Assembly: GCA_963580285.1 (NCBI GenBank)
Contig: OY757019.1
Location: 63,446,587 to 63,510,586, forward strand
DNA length: 64,000 nucleotides
Direction of reading: 5' to 3'
DNA from: Lucinisca nassula
Taxonomy: Eukaryota; Mollusca; Bivalvia; Lucinida; Lucinidae
In this document: positions 22,941-35,527 of the stretch, in pieces
Layout of the letters: each line of letters starts with the position of its first letter
Position numbering within the stretch: the first letter of the stretch is position 1
Translations under genes and position numbers: made by a program
Notes under the pieces: model-generated
What the model was told of the DNA's origin: nothing
What the model saw: the letters and a program-made list of their open reading frames with translations, nothing else
Databases searched by the model: none

Positions 22941-25900
22941 TATGTCTCCCCCGCAAAATTTTTTTTCGGAGAGACATATTGTTTTTCCCCCGGGCGTCTG
23001 TCTGTCCGTCTGTCTGTCTGTCCGTCTGTCACACATTCGTGTCCGCTCTGTAACTTGAAAACCGTTAGAGCTATCATCACGAAACTTCGTATAAATATTA
23101 ATCAGCATTAGACGACATGCAGTGCGCAAGAACCATAACTCTATCATTTGTACTTTTTGAATTATCTCCCTTTGAAGTTTGTTGGTATGTATATATGTAT
23201 GGGCAAATCGTGTCCGGTCAATAACTTTCTTTTTTTTTTGATGGATTTTGAAATTACTCGGCAGAAATATTAACAACCATAAGACGATGTGTGGTGCGCA
23301 TGAGGCAGGTTGGTACCTCAAAGGTCAAGGACATACTTAGAGGTCAAAGGTCAAAAAAGGGGCCTTTTTTTCGTATTTGGTCAATAACTTTCTTATTTTG
23401 AGATAGATTTTAAAATTACTTGGCATAATTATTAACAACCATAAGACGATGTGTGGTGCGCATGAGGCAGGTCGGTTCCTGAAAGGTCAAGGTCATACTT
23501 AGAGGTCAAAGGTCAAAAAAGGGGCCTTTTTTTCGTATTTGGTCAATAACTTTCAAATTTTGAGATGGATTTTAAAATTACTTGGCATAATTATTAACAA
23601 TCATGAGACGATATGTGGTGCACATGAGGCAGGTCGGTATCTCAAAGGTCAAGGTCATACTTAGAGGTCAAAGGTCAAAAAGTGGGCCTTTTTTTTGTAT
23701 TTGGTCAATAACTTTCTTATTTTGAGATGGATTTTGTAATCACATGGCAGAAATGTGAACCAATATAAGGCGATGTGTTGCGCGCATGACCCAGGTTGGT
23801 ACCTCAAAGGTCAAGGTCATACTTAGAGGTCAAAGGTAAAAAAGGGGCCTTTTTTTCGGGTTTTGTCAATAACTTGCCTATTTTTAAATAGAATTTGAAG
23901 TTACTTTGCAAACATGTTAACTATCATGGGACGATGTGTTGCATGCATGATTCAGTTTGGTACTTAAAATGTCAAGGTCATACATAGAGGTCAAAGGTAA
24001 AAAGGGGCCTTTTTTCGTGTTTGGTCAATAACTTTCTTATTTTTAGATGGATTTTGAAATTGCTAGGCAGAAATGTTAACCACCATGAGATGATGTGTTG
24101 CACGCATGACCCAGTTTAATACCTGAAAGGTCAAGGTCATACATAGAGGTTAAAGATAAAAAGGGCCTTTTTTGTGTTCTGTCAATAACTTTCTTATTAC
24201 CGGTATGCCCCCAACTTTGAAAAAGTTGGAGGGGCATATTGGTTCTGGTTCGTTCGTCCGTTCGTCCATCTGTACGCTTTTGATGCATAGCATAACTAAA
24301 GAACCGTGTCTGCTAGGGTTTTGAAATTTCATATATGGATTCCTCATGGAAAATTAGCTGACGCGTATTTTTTTTTCTTGTCCGGATTATGTCCCCTTCA
24401 AGAGTTATTGCCCTTTGAATTTTTTTTTTTTAATAAAATCTTGTCAGCAAGATATCTCAAAAACTATTGGAGCTAGAGCCTTGAAAGTTGTTGAATATAT
24501 TGATGGTGATGAGTAGATGAACTGATTAACTTTTGACAAAATTCCGAAAAATACTTTGTGAGTTATGGCCCTTTGTCATTTTGGTAATTTGTGCCCATTG
24601 TAATGTATGCTAAAAGTGATGCATAGCATAACTTTAGAACCGTGTATGCTAGGGTTTTGAAATTTCATATATGGATTCCTCATGGAAAATTAGCTGACGC
24701 GTATTTTTTTTTCTGGTCCGGAATATGCCCCTTTCAAGAGTTATTGCCCTTTGAATTTTTTTTAATAAAATCTTGTCAGCAAGATATCTCAAACACTATT
24801 GGAGCTAGAGCCTTGAAAGTTGGTGAATAGATTGTTGGTGATGAGTAGATGAACTGATAAACTTATGACAAAATTCCGAAAAATACTTTGTGAGTTGCCC
24901 TTTGTCATTTTGGTAATTTGTGCCCATTTTAATGTATGCTAAAAGTGATGCATAGCATAACTTTAGAACCGTGTATGCTATAGTTTTGAAATTTCATATA
25001 TGCATTCCTAATGGAAAATAAGCTGACGCGTATTTTTTTTCTTGTCAGGATTATGCCTCTTTCAAGAGTTATTGTCCTTTGAAATTTTTTTAATAAAATC
25101 TTGTCAGCAAGATATCTCAAAAATTATTGGAGCTAGAGGCATGAAAGTTGGTGAATATATTGGTGGTGATGAGTAGATTAACTGATTAACTTTTGACAAA
25201 ATTCCAAAAAATACTTTGTGAGTTATGGCCCTTTGTCATTTTCGTAATTTGTGCCCATTGTAATGAATGCTAATTGATGCATTGCATAACTTTAGAACTG
25301 TGTATGCTAGGGTTTTGAAATTTCATATATGGATTCCTCATGAAAAATTAGCTGACGCATATTTTTTCTCGTCCGGATTATGCCCCCTTCAAGAGTTATT
25401 GCCCTTTGAAATTTTTTGAATAAAATTTTGTCAGCAAAATATCTCAAACACTATTGGAGCTAGAGCCTTGAAAGTTGTTGAGTATATTGGTGGTGATGAG
25501 TATATGAACTGATTAACTTTTGACAAAATTCCGAAAAATACTTTGCGAGTTATGGCCCTTTGTCATTTTGGTAATTTGTGCCCATTGTAATGAATGCTAA
25601 AAGTGATGCATAGCATAATTTTAGAACTGTGTATGCATGGTTTTGAAATTTCATATATGCTTTTCTGATGAAAAATAAGCTGACGCGTATTTTTTTCTCG
25701 TCAGGATTATGCCCCTTTCAAGAGTTATTGCCCTTTGAAATTGTTTTAATAAAATCTTGTCAGCAAGATATCTCAAAAACTATTGGAGCTAGAGGCTTGA
25801 AAGTTGGTGAATATATTGGTGGTGATGAGTAGATGAATTGATAAACTTTTGACAAAATTCCGAAAAATACTTTGTGAGTTATGGCCCTTTGTCATTTTTG

Positions 25901-26535
25901 TAATTTGTGCCCATTGTAATGTATGCTAAAAGTGATGCAAAGCATAACTTTAGAACCGTGTATGCTAGGGTTTTGAAATTTCATATATGGATTCCTCATG
26001 AAAAATTAGCTGACGCATATTTTTTTTTTCGTCCGGATTATGCCCCTTTCAAGAGTTATTGCCCGTTGAAATTTTTTTAATAAAATCTTGTCAGCAAGAT
26101 ATCTCAAAAACTATTGGAGCTAGAGACTTGAAAGTTGGACCATGAGTCATGTGCAAGACCAAGGTCCATACCTCCAATGTCAAGGTCATACCTAGAGGTC
26201 AAAGGTAAAAAAAAGGACAGTCAATAACTTCCTTATTCTTTGATGGATTATGAAATTACTTGGCAGAAATGTTAACCATCATGAGACGATGTGTTGTACC
26301 GCAAAGGTCAAGGCCATACTTAGAGGTCAAAGGTAAAAAAGTGCTTTTTTTGTTTACGGCCAATAACTATTTTATTTTTCTATGAACATTTTTAAAGTTA
26401 CTATGCAGAAATGTTCATCTTCATTAGATGATGTGTTGCACACAAGACCCAGCTCAATACCTCCAATGTCAAGGTTATACTTAGCAGTCAAAAACGGGGG
26501 AGACATCTGTGTTTTTGTAGAAAAACAAATTCTAG
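22941..26535 (+). mobile_element. Helentron-like element, TATGTCTCCCCCG family, nested
   Basis: 5' TATGTCTCCCCCGC with arm TCGGAGAGACATATTG, then TCTGTCTGTCCG repeats. A ~170-bp array (AGAGGTCAAAGGTCAAAAA marker) occupies 23310-24190 and 26140-26500. The 3' end has CGGGGGAGACATCTG, inverted complement of the 5' terminus, then hairpin GTTTTTGTAGAAAAAC and TCTAG. Its array is interrupted at 24204 by another family. Confidence 0.7.
24204..26134 (+). mobile_element. Helentron-like element, TATGCCCCCAAC family, 3' end missing
   Basis: 5' palindrome TATGCCCCCAACTTTG, AAAAAGTTGGAGGGGCATATTGG, followed by GTTCGTTCGTCCG repeats. A ~332-bp array has markers near 24280, 24616, 24947, 25272, 25603 and 25935. 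At about 26134 the sequence switches back to the enclosing element without a 3' hairpin or CTAG/CTTGT end, so the 3' terminus was probably deleted. Confidence 0.65.
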
Positions 26536-26984
26536 TAGCCTTTGTTGATGTTTGGTATGAAGCTTCACCTTTAAGACCTCCCTCAACATTATGCACATTA
26601 TAGCCCTGGGGCCAATAATGGCCATCTCTGGGGCCCACTTGTTACACTATGGATCAGGTAAGCGATCCAGGGCCATCATGGCCCTCTTGTTAGCTCACCG
26701 TCACGTGGTGACGAGGTGAGCTTTTGGGATCACTTTTTGTCCGTCGTCCGTCGTGCGTGCGTGCGTCCGTCCGTGCGTGCGTGCGTCCGTGCGTAAACAA
26801 TTTCTTTAAACGACATCTCCTCCTAAACCACTGATCCGATTTTGACCAAACTTCACAGGAATGATCCTTAGGTGGTCCCCTTTCAAAGTTGTTCAAATGG
26901 TTCCGGTCCGTTGCACATCTAGGTCACAGGAGCCAAAAATAGATTTTTTTCACCAAAAACTTAAAAAATCTTCTTCTCTGAAAC

Positions 26985-29900
26985 CACAAGGCCCAGGTCT
27001 TTCATATTTGGTATGAAGCTTCATCTAGTGGACCCCTACCAAGATTGTTCAAATTATAGTGCTGGGGCCAAAAATGCCTCCGCCCTGGGGCCCTTTGGTT
27101 TTACATAGTCTTATATAGGGAAAATCTTTAAAAATCTTCTTGTCTGAAACCCCAAGGCCCAGGTCTTTGATATTTGGTATGAAGCTTCATCTAGTGGACC
27201 CCTACCAAGATTGTTCAAATTATAGTGCTGGGGCCAAAAATGCCTCCACCCCGGAGCCCTTTGGTTTTACATAGTCTTATATAGGGAAAATCTTTAAAAA
27301 TCTTCTTCTCTGAAACCACAAGGCCCAGGACTTTGATATTTGGTATGAAGCTTCATCTAGTGGACCCCTACCAAGATTGTTCAAATTTTAGTGCTGGGAC
27401 AAAAAATGCCCCCGCCACAGGGCCCTTTGATTTTTAATTGGCTTATATAGGGAAAATCTTTAAAAATCTTCTTCTCTGAAACCACAAGGCCCAGGTCTTT
27501 GATATTTGGTATGAAGCTTCATCTAGTGGACCCCTACCAAGATTGTTCAAATTATAGTGCTGGGGCCAAAAATGCCCCCGCCCCGGGGCCCTTTGGTTTT
27601 ACATAGGTTTATATAGGGAAAATCTTTAAAAATCTTCTTCTCTGAAACCACAAGGCCCAGGACTTTGATATTTGGTATGAAGCTTCATCTAGTGGACCCC
27701 TACCAAGATTGTTCAAATTATAGTGCTGGGACAAAAAATGCCCCCGCCACGGGTCCCTTTGATTTTACATAGGCTTATATAGGGAAAATCTTTAAAAATC
27801 TTCTTCTCTGAAACCACAAGGCCCAGGTCTTTGATATTTGGTATGAAGCTTCATATAGTGGACCCCTACCAAGATTGTTCAAATTATAGTGCTGGGGCTA
27901 AAAATGCCCCCGCCCCGGGGCCCTTTGGTTTTACATGGGCTTATATAGGGAAAATCTTTAAAAATTTTCTTCTCTGAAACCACAAGGCCCAGGTCTTTGA
28001 TATTTGGTATGAAGCTTCATCTAGTGGACCTCTACCAAGGTTGTTCAAATTTTAGTGCTGGGACAAAAAATGCCCCCGCCCCGGGGCCCTTTGGTTTTAC
28101 ATTGGCTTATATAGAGAAAATCTTTAAAAATCTTCTTCTCTGAAACCACAAGGCCCAGGTCTTTGATATTTGGTATGAAGCTTCATCTAGTGGACCCCTA
28201 CCAAGATTGTTCAAATTATAGTGTTGGGGCCAAAAATGCCCCCGCCCCGGGGCCCTTTGGTTTTACATAGGCTTATATAGGGAAAATCTTTAAAAATCTT
28301 CTTCTCTGAAACCAGAAGGCCCAGGACTTTGATATTTGGTATGAAGCTTCATCTAGTGGACCCCTACCAAGATTGTTCAAATTATAGTGCTGGGGCCAAA
28401 AATGCCCCCACCCCGGAGCCCTTTGGTTTTACATAGTCTTATATAGGGAAAATCTTTAAAAATCTTCTTCTCTGAAACCACAAGGCCCAGGCCTTTGATA
28501 TTTGGTATGAAGCTTCATCTAGTGGACCCCTACCAAGATTGTTCAAATTTTAGTGCTGTGACAAAAAATGCCCCCGCCACAGGGCCCTTTGGTTTTTAAT
28601 TGGCTTATATAGGGAAAATCTTTAAAAATCTTCTTCCCTGAAACCACAAGGCCCAGGTCTTTGATATTTGGTATGAAGCTTCATCTAGTGGACCCCTACC
28701 AAGATTGTTCAAATTATAGTGCTTGGGCCAAAAATGCCCCCGCCCCGGGGCCCTTTGGTTTTACATAGGTTTATATAGGGAAAATCTTTAAAAATCTTCT
28801 TCTCTGAAACCACAAGGCCCAGGACTTTGATATTTGGTATGAAGCTTCATCTAGTGGACCCCTACCAAGATTGTTCAAATTATAGTGCTGGGACAAAAAA
28901 TGCCCCCACCACGGGTCCCTTTGATTTTACATAGGCTTATATAGGGAAAATCTTTAAAAATCTTCTTCTCTGAAACCACAAGGCCCAGGTCTTCGATATT
29001 TGGTATGAAGCTTCATATAGTGGACCCCTACCAAGATTGTTCAAATTATAGTGCTGGGGCTAAAAATGCCCCCGCCCCGGGGCCCTTTGGTTTTACATGG
29101 GCTTATATAGGGAAAATCTTTAAAAATTTACTTCTCTGAAACCACAAGGCCCAGGTCTTTGATATTTGGTATGAAGCTTCATCTAGTGGACCCCAACCAA
29201 GGTTGTTCAAATTTTAGTGCTGGGACAAAAAATGCCCCCGCCCCGGGGCCCTTTGGTTTTACATTGGCTTATATAGAGAAAATCTTTAAAAATCTTCTTC
29301 TCTGAAACCACAAGGCCCAGGTCTTTGATATTTGGTATGAAGCTTCATCTAGTGGACCCCTACCAAGATTGTTCAAATTATAGTGTTGGGGCCAAAAATG
29401 CCCCCGCCCCGGGGCCCTTTGGTTTTACATAGGCTTATATAGGGAAAATCTTTAAAAATCTTCTTCTCTGAAACCAGAAGGCCCAGGACTTTGATATTTG
29501 GTATGAAGCTTCATCTAGTGGACCCCTACCAAGATTGTTCAAATTATAGTGCTGGGACAAAAAATGCCCCCGCCACGGGGCCCTTTGTTTTTACATTGGC
29601 TTATATAGAGAAAATCTTTAAAAATCTTCTTCTCTGAAACCACAAGGCCCAGGTCTTTGATATTTGGTATGAAGCTTCATCTAGTGGACCCCTACCAAGA
29701 TTGTTCAAATTATAGTGCTGGGGCTAAAAATGCTCCCGCCCTGGGGCCCTTTGGTTTTACATAGGCTTATATAGGGAAAATCTTTAAAAATCTTTTTCTC
29801 TGAAACCACAAGGCCCAGGACTTTGATATTTGGTATGAAGCTTCATATAGTGGACCCCTACCAAGATTGTTCAAATTATAGTGCTGGGACAAAAAATGCC

Positions 29901-31920
29901 CCCGCCATGGGGCCCTTTGGTTTTATATTGGCTTATATGGGGAAAATCTTTAAAAATCTTCTTCTCTGAAACCACAAGGCCCAGGACTTTGATATTTGGT
30001 ATGAAGCTTCATCTAGTGGACCCCTACCAAGATTGTTCAAATTATAGTGCTGGGGCAAAAAATGCCCCCATCCCTGGGCCCTTTGGTTTTACATAGGCTT
30101 ATATAGGCAAAATCTTTAAATATTTTCTTCTCTGAAACCGCTAGGCATCCGTGCGTAAACAATTTTTTCAAACGACATCTCCTCCTACACCACTGATCGG
30201 ATTTTGACCAAACTTCACAGGAATGATCCTTAGGTGGTCCCCTTTCAAAGTTGTTCAAATGGTTGCGGTTTGTTGCACATATAGGTCAGAGGAGCCAAAA
30301 ATAGATTTTTTTTAATGAAAACTTAAAAAATCTTCTTCTCTGAAACCGGAAGGCCCAGGTCTTTGCTATTTGGTGTGTAGCTTCATCTAGTGGACCTCTA
30401 CCAAGATTGTTCAAATTATAGCCCTGGGGCCAAAAATGCCCCCGCCCCTGGGCCTTTTGGTTTTACATAGACTTACATATGGAAAACCTTTAAAAATCTT
30501 CTTGTCTGAAACCAGAAGGCTCAGGTGTTTGATATTTGGTATGAAGCTTCATCTTGATGACCTTTATCAAGATTGTTCAAATTATTGCCCTGGGACCAAA
30601 AATGCCCCCGCTCCGGGGCCCTTTGGTTTTACATAGACTTATATAGGGAAAATCTTTAAAAATCTTCCTCTCTGAAACCACAAGGCCCAGGCCTTTGATA
30701 TTTGGTATGAAGCTTCATCTGGTGGACCCCTACCAAGATTGTTCAAGTTATAGTGCTGGGGTCAAAAATGCCCCCGCCTCGGGGCCCTTTGGTTTTACAT
30801 AGACTTATGTAGGGATAATCTTTAAAAATCTACTTCTCTGAAACCGCAAGGCCCAGGCCTTTGATATTGGGTATGAAGCTTCATCTAATGGACCTCTACC
30901 AAGATTGTTCAAATTATAGCCCTGGGGCCAAAAATGCCCCCACTCCGGGGCCCTTTGGCTTTACATAGACTAATATAGGGAAAATCTTTAAAAATCTTCT
31001 TCTCTGAAACCACAAAGCCTAGGTCTTTGATATTTGGTATGAAGCTTCATCTAGTGGACCTCTATCAAGATTGTTCAAATTATAGTCCTGGGGCCAAGAA
31101 ATGCCCCTGCCCAGAACCCCTTTAGTTTTACATTGACTTATATAGGAAAAATCTTTAAAAAGGCAGAGGTCTTTGATATTTGTTGTGTAGCTTGACCTAG
31201 TGGATCTCTACCAAGATTGTTCAAATTATAGCCCTTGCGCCAAAAATGTCGCTGACCCGGGGCCCTTTTTGATTTTACATTGGCTTATATAGGAAAAATC
31301 TAAAAAAAATCTTCTCTGAAACCGCAAGGCCTAGGTCTTTGATATTTGGTGTGAAGGTTCATCAAGTAGACCTCTATCAAGATTGTTCAAATTATAGCTC
31401 TTGGGCAAAAAATCCCCCCCCCCCCCCCCCCCGCACCCTTTGCTTTTACATTGACTTATATAGGCACAATCTTAAAAAATCTCCTCTGAAACTGCAAGGT
31501 CCAAGTCTTTGATATTTGTTGTGTAGCTTCATTTAGTGGACCTCTACCAAGATTGTTTAAATTATAGCCCTGGGGCCGAAAATGCCCCAGCCCCAGGGCA
31601 CTTTAGTTTACATAGACTTACATAGGGAAAACTTTTGAAAACCTTCTTGTCTAAATCCAGAAGGCTCAGGTTTTTGATATATGGTATTAAGCTTCGTCTT
31701 GTTGGCCTTTATCAAGATTGTTCAAATTATAACCCTGGGGCCAAAAATGGCCCCACCCGCCCTGGGGCCCTTTGGTTTTACATTGTCTTATATAGGAAAA
31801 ATCTTCAAAAATCTTCTTCTCTGAAACCGCAAGGCCCAGGTCTTTGATATTTGGTGTGAAGCTTCATCTAGTGGACCTCCATCAAGATTGTTCAAATTAT
31901 AGCTCTGGGGCCAAAAATGC
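26985..31920. repeat. Tandem array, ~165-bp unit, about 30 copies, in the Helentron
   Basis: The consensus passes through TTCTCTGAAACCACAAGGCC, TTTGGTATGAAGCTTCATC, AAGATTGTTCAAATTATAG and GCCCCGGGGCCCTTTGG. A higher-order repeat is visible: units near 27240-28300 recur in the same order at 28390-29450. A 5'-type module reappears at 30146 ('catccgtgcgtaaacaatttt'). The array stops at 31920 without a 3' module. Short frames are repeat translations. Confidence 0.9.
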
Positions 31921-32139
31921 ATTGTTGTACATGTGTAGTTAATGATAATAAGTATTTTATTAACATTGACACTATTAGTTTTTTTTTTCATTCCAGGCAT
32001 GAAGATACATAGTTTCCAGCATGGTGAAGAGTAATATTGGTGTCATTTATAGTCGTACCCGGGACATTGTTTATTCTAGCTAAAGAATATAACGATTGTT
32101 CGTCTTAAAATTTTGATTCATCTAAGCCAGACTTGTAGC

Positions 32140-32570
32140 TCTTTTGGATGCTTTCCTGACTGGTGATCAAGACGTTAAGGGTTCCATACCTGCTGAGGTT
32201 GGCAACATTCTTAAATGGCTATCAATCAGGAAATCTTTTCTCTGGTCAGTCTCTCCCTTCTGCTGATTCAAGAAGGGCGGTTATCAACTTCTGGTGAAAG
32301 ACTGTGCACTGTACTGGTTAACCACTTATGTATAAGCCTGTCTCGAAAGTGTGGTTAGTTAAACTAACTGGCTTGAATGCTTGTTTTTAAATCCTGTATG
32401 CATGTACTATTGTATTCTGTCTATGTATGAACTTGTAAATGTTTGACAAATCAAAATAAATAATGTTTAAACCAAACTAACTGGCTCAAAAATGAACTAA
32501 ATAGTGTTGGCTTGACCATAAAATAGAAGTGGAGGCAATGATCAGGAATCAGTAGTTAACCCACAGCTTC
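32140..32570 (+). repeat. Degenerate tRNA-derived SINE, family S2, carrying a LINE tail
   Basis: Aligns with 37503-37860: GTAGCTCTTTTGGATGC in place of the A-box region, a B-box-like region near 32185-32200, then TGCTGAGGTTGGCAACATTC and the later GGCAATGATCAGGAATC block. A 100-bp fragment with its own target duplication interrupts it at 32374-32473. Confidence 0.65.
32374..32473 (+). mobile_element. 100-bp LINE 3' tail with 13-bp target duplication
   Basis: AAACTAACTGGCT occurs at 32361-32373 and again at 32474-32486. The intervening 100 bp ends TCAAAATAAATAATG and looks like a severely 5'-truncated non-LTR retrotransposon 3' end (GTATGAACTTGTAAATG). The uninterrupted S2 copy at 37.7 kb supports an empty site here. 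The clade is unknown. Confidence 0.65.
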
Positions 32571-33156
32571 CATCATCTCCCCAAAATTAACTAACAAACC
32601 ATGTTCATCTGAAAAGAGTTATTAACAATGGTTATCCACAAAAGAGGTAATCGCAGACGTACCAGGTAAGAAAGATGAAGGTTGTTTGGCATGGCATTCC
32701 AGTCTTATTTGGATAATGTTAGTTGTATGAATGAAATTGTAAAAATTAAAACTGTAGCAATTGAAATTTTATAATCCCTGCAACAAAATTGAGGGGAAGT
32801 ATATAGCATAATTCAATTTATCTGTCTGTAGACATTTTTGTGGGATATTAATCACTTTTAGTGATAGATCACTTTTAGTAATAGATCTAGTTGGTTTTAA
32901 AGATACATTAAATAAACACTCTTTTACGTTTTGTAATACCTTCATCTGTGCATAGAGGGTCTCTTCCTGGAGTAAAACCGCCTTGCTGATCATGATTTAT
33001 GCTCCCGGTAGGGAAGCATTTTATAATACTTAGTCACCTTTTTAATTGTTGAATGAATGAAAGTTTAATCAATTTTATCAACCATACACAAATCAAATCC
33101 ACTTTATATTTAAATATAATGATAATTCTTCATGAATTTAATTTGAAATACCTTTT

Positions 33157-35456
33157 TATGCCCCCGGAATCTAAGAGATTCGGGGGCATATAGTTTTTGG
33201 TCTGTCTGTCTGTTTGTCCGTTTGACAAACGGCCAAACGGCTTTGTCTGTCTACAATAACCTTTACATTGGGCATAACTTTTGAATGGTAATAGATAGAG
33301 CTTTCATATTTCATATGTGTATACCTTATCACAAGACCTTTCCAGTGGTACCATAATTTTTGATCTCGTGACCTTGAACTTGACCTTTGACCTATTTTTT
33401 TTCTAAATTTTTAAAAACATTAACATTGGCCATAACTTTCGATTGGTAAGTGATAGGGCTTTCATATTTCATATGTGCAATCATTGTAACAAGACCTTTC
33501 TAGTGGTACCATAATTTTTGACCTTGTGACCTTGACCGTGATGTTTGACCTACTTTTTAAAAACTTAAACATTGGCCATAACTTTCGATTGGTAAGTGGT
33601 AGGGCTTTCATATTTCACACGTGCACTCCTTGTCACAAGACCTTATTAGTGGTACCATAATTTTTGTCCATCCAGACACCCCCCCCCCCCCCCTCAAGGT
33701 CAACGCCAACATTTCTTTACTGATTTCAATATAACTTCACACAAATGTTCCTTATGACAATATCTCAAGCGAGTTCGACTTTCAAGGTCATGACCTCAAG
33801 GTCAAGGTCACTGTGGCTATTTTTAGAAAAACTTTCTCATCGCTCTAGCGCCTACATTTCTTCACCAATTTCAATATAACTTCACACAAATGTTCCTTAC
33901 AAAAATATCTCGAGGGAGTTCGACTTTCAAGGTCATGGCCTTAAGGTCAAGGTCACTGTGGCAATTTTTAGAAAAACTTTGTCATCGCTCTAGTGCTTAC
34001 ATTTCTTCACCAATTTCAATATAACTTCACACAAATGTTCCTTATGACAATATCTCGAGCGATTTGGACTTTCAAGGTCAAGGTCACTGTGGCTATTTAT
34101 AGAAAAACTTTGTCATCGCTCTAGCGCCTACATTTCTTCACCAATTTCAATATAACTTCACACAAGTGTTCCTTACAAAAATATCTCGAGCGAGTTCGAC
34201 TTTCAAGGTCAAGGTCACTGTGGCTATTTTTAGAAAAACTTTGTCATCGCTCTAGCGCCAACATTCCCTTACTGATTTCAATATAACTTCACACAAATGT
34301 TCCTTATGACAATATCTCGAGCGAGTTCAACTTTCAAGGTCATGACCTTAAGGTCAAGGTCACTGTGGCTATTTTTAGAAAAACTTTGTCATCACTCTAG
34401 CGCCTACATTTCTTCACCAATTTCAATATAACTTCTCACAAATGTTCCTTACAAAAATATCTCGAGCGAGTTCGACTTTAAAGGTCATGGCCTCAAGGTC
34501 AAGGTCACTGGCTATTTTTAGAAAAACTTTGTCATCGCTCTAGCGCTTACATTTTTTCACCAATTGCAATATAACTTCACACAAATGTTCCTTATGACAA
34601 TATCTCTAGCGAGTCCCACTTTCAAGGTCAAGGTCACTGTGGCTATTTTTAGAAAAACTTTGTCATCGCTTTAGCGCCTACATTTCTTCACCGATTTCAA
34701 TATAACTTCACAAAAAAGTTCATTATGACAATATCTCAATCGATTTCGACTTTCAAGGTCAAGGTCACTGTGGCTATTTTTAGAAAAACTTTGTCATTGC
34801 TCTAGCGACTACATTTCTTCACCTATTTCAATAGAACTTCACACAAATGTTCCTTATGACAATATCTCTTGCGAGTTCGACTTTCAAGGTCAAGGTCACT
34901 GTGGCTATTTTTAGAAAAACTTTGTCATTGCTATAGCGCTTACATTTCTTCACCGATTTCAATATAACTTCACACAAATGTTCCTTATGACAATATCTCA
35001 ATCGATTTAGACTTTCAAGGTCAAGGTCACTGTGGATATTTTTAGAAAAAACTTTGTCATCGCTCTAGCGACTACATTTATTAACAGAATTTAATATAAC
35101 TTCACACAAAAGATGCTTATGATAATATCTTGAGCAAGATCTACTTTCGCGGTCAAGGTCACTATGGCTATTTTTAGAGACACATTGTCATCACTCTAGT
35201 TTTACCTTGTTACCTTGATGTTTGACCTTTTTTATTAAATTTAACATTGGCCATAACTTTCAATTGGTAAGTGATAGGGCTTTCATATTTCACATGTGCA
35301 TACTATGTCACAAGACCTTTTCAACAATCCCATAATTTTTTACCTTGTTACCTTGACCTACTTTTTTAAGACTTGAACATTGGCCATACCTTTTGACTGC
35401 CTTCATATTTAACATGCGCTGTCCGGGGGCATCATTGTTTCACAAACACAGCTTGT
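33157..35456 (+). mobile_element. Helentron-like element, TATGCCCCCGGAATC family, nested
   Basis: 5' palindrome TATGCCCCCGGAATCT, AAG, AGATTCGGGGGCATATAG. TGTCTGTCTGTTTGTCCG follows. ~145-bp units contain CATTGGCCATAACTTTCGAT. The 3' end is GTCCGGGGGCATCATTG, hairpin TGTTTCACAAACA and CTTGT. The middle, about 33690-35190, is a different array shared with the element at 61397-63759. Non-coding. Confidence 0.8.
33690..35190. repeat. ~130-147-bp CAAGGTCAAGGTCAC array inside another family's element
   Basis: Units with TCAAGGTCAAGGTCACTG, GAAAAACTTTGTCATCGC and TCTAGCGCCTACATTTC repeat about ten times. They match the array at 61440-63680, which has different termini. A C-run and short spacer (about 33671-33692) mark entry, and the host array resumes near 35205. 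No termini of the donor family accompany it. Confidence 0.85.
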
Positions 35457-35527
35457 TAGATTTGAGTTTAAAACTGCAATATGTGTACTGATGTTTAGCT
35501 AATCAGTATTTTAAATTACTTTATTTT

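Larger units (their letters stand above)
11878..26689 (+). mobile_element. Helentron-like element 3 of the chain, swollen by three nested elements
   Basis: Starts TAGCTCACCGTCACGTGG with arm AAGGTGAGCTT at the exact 3' end of element 2. A ~165-bp array follows (12110-13950, 18563-18627, 21144-22940), interrupted by nested elements at 13954-18562, 18629-21143 and 22941-26535. After the last of these the array's 3' module resumes (TTGATG...TTTGGTATGAAGC) and ends at GGTAAGCGATCC, hairpin GGGCCATCATGGCCC and TCTTGT. Removing the nested parts leaves about 4.1 kb, similar to its neighbours. Confidence 0.75.

Noticed and set aside
31410..31435. Long C-run as a signal
   Set aside because: A simple homopolymer in a decayed array unit, probably slippage or a sequencing artefact.
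26985..31920. CRISPR array
   Set aside because: Units are contiguous ~165-bp repeats without unique spacers, in eukaryotic transposon context.
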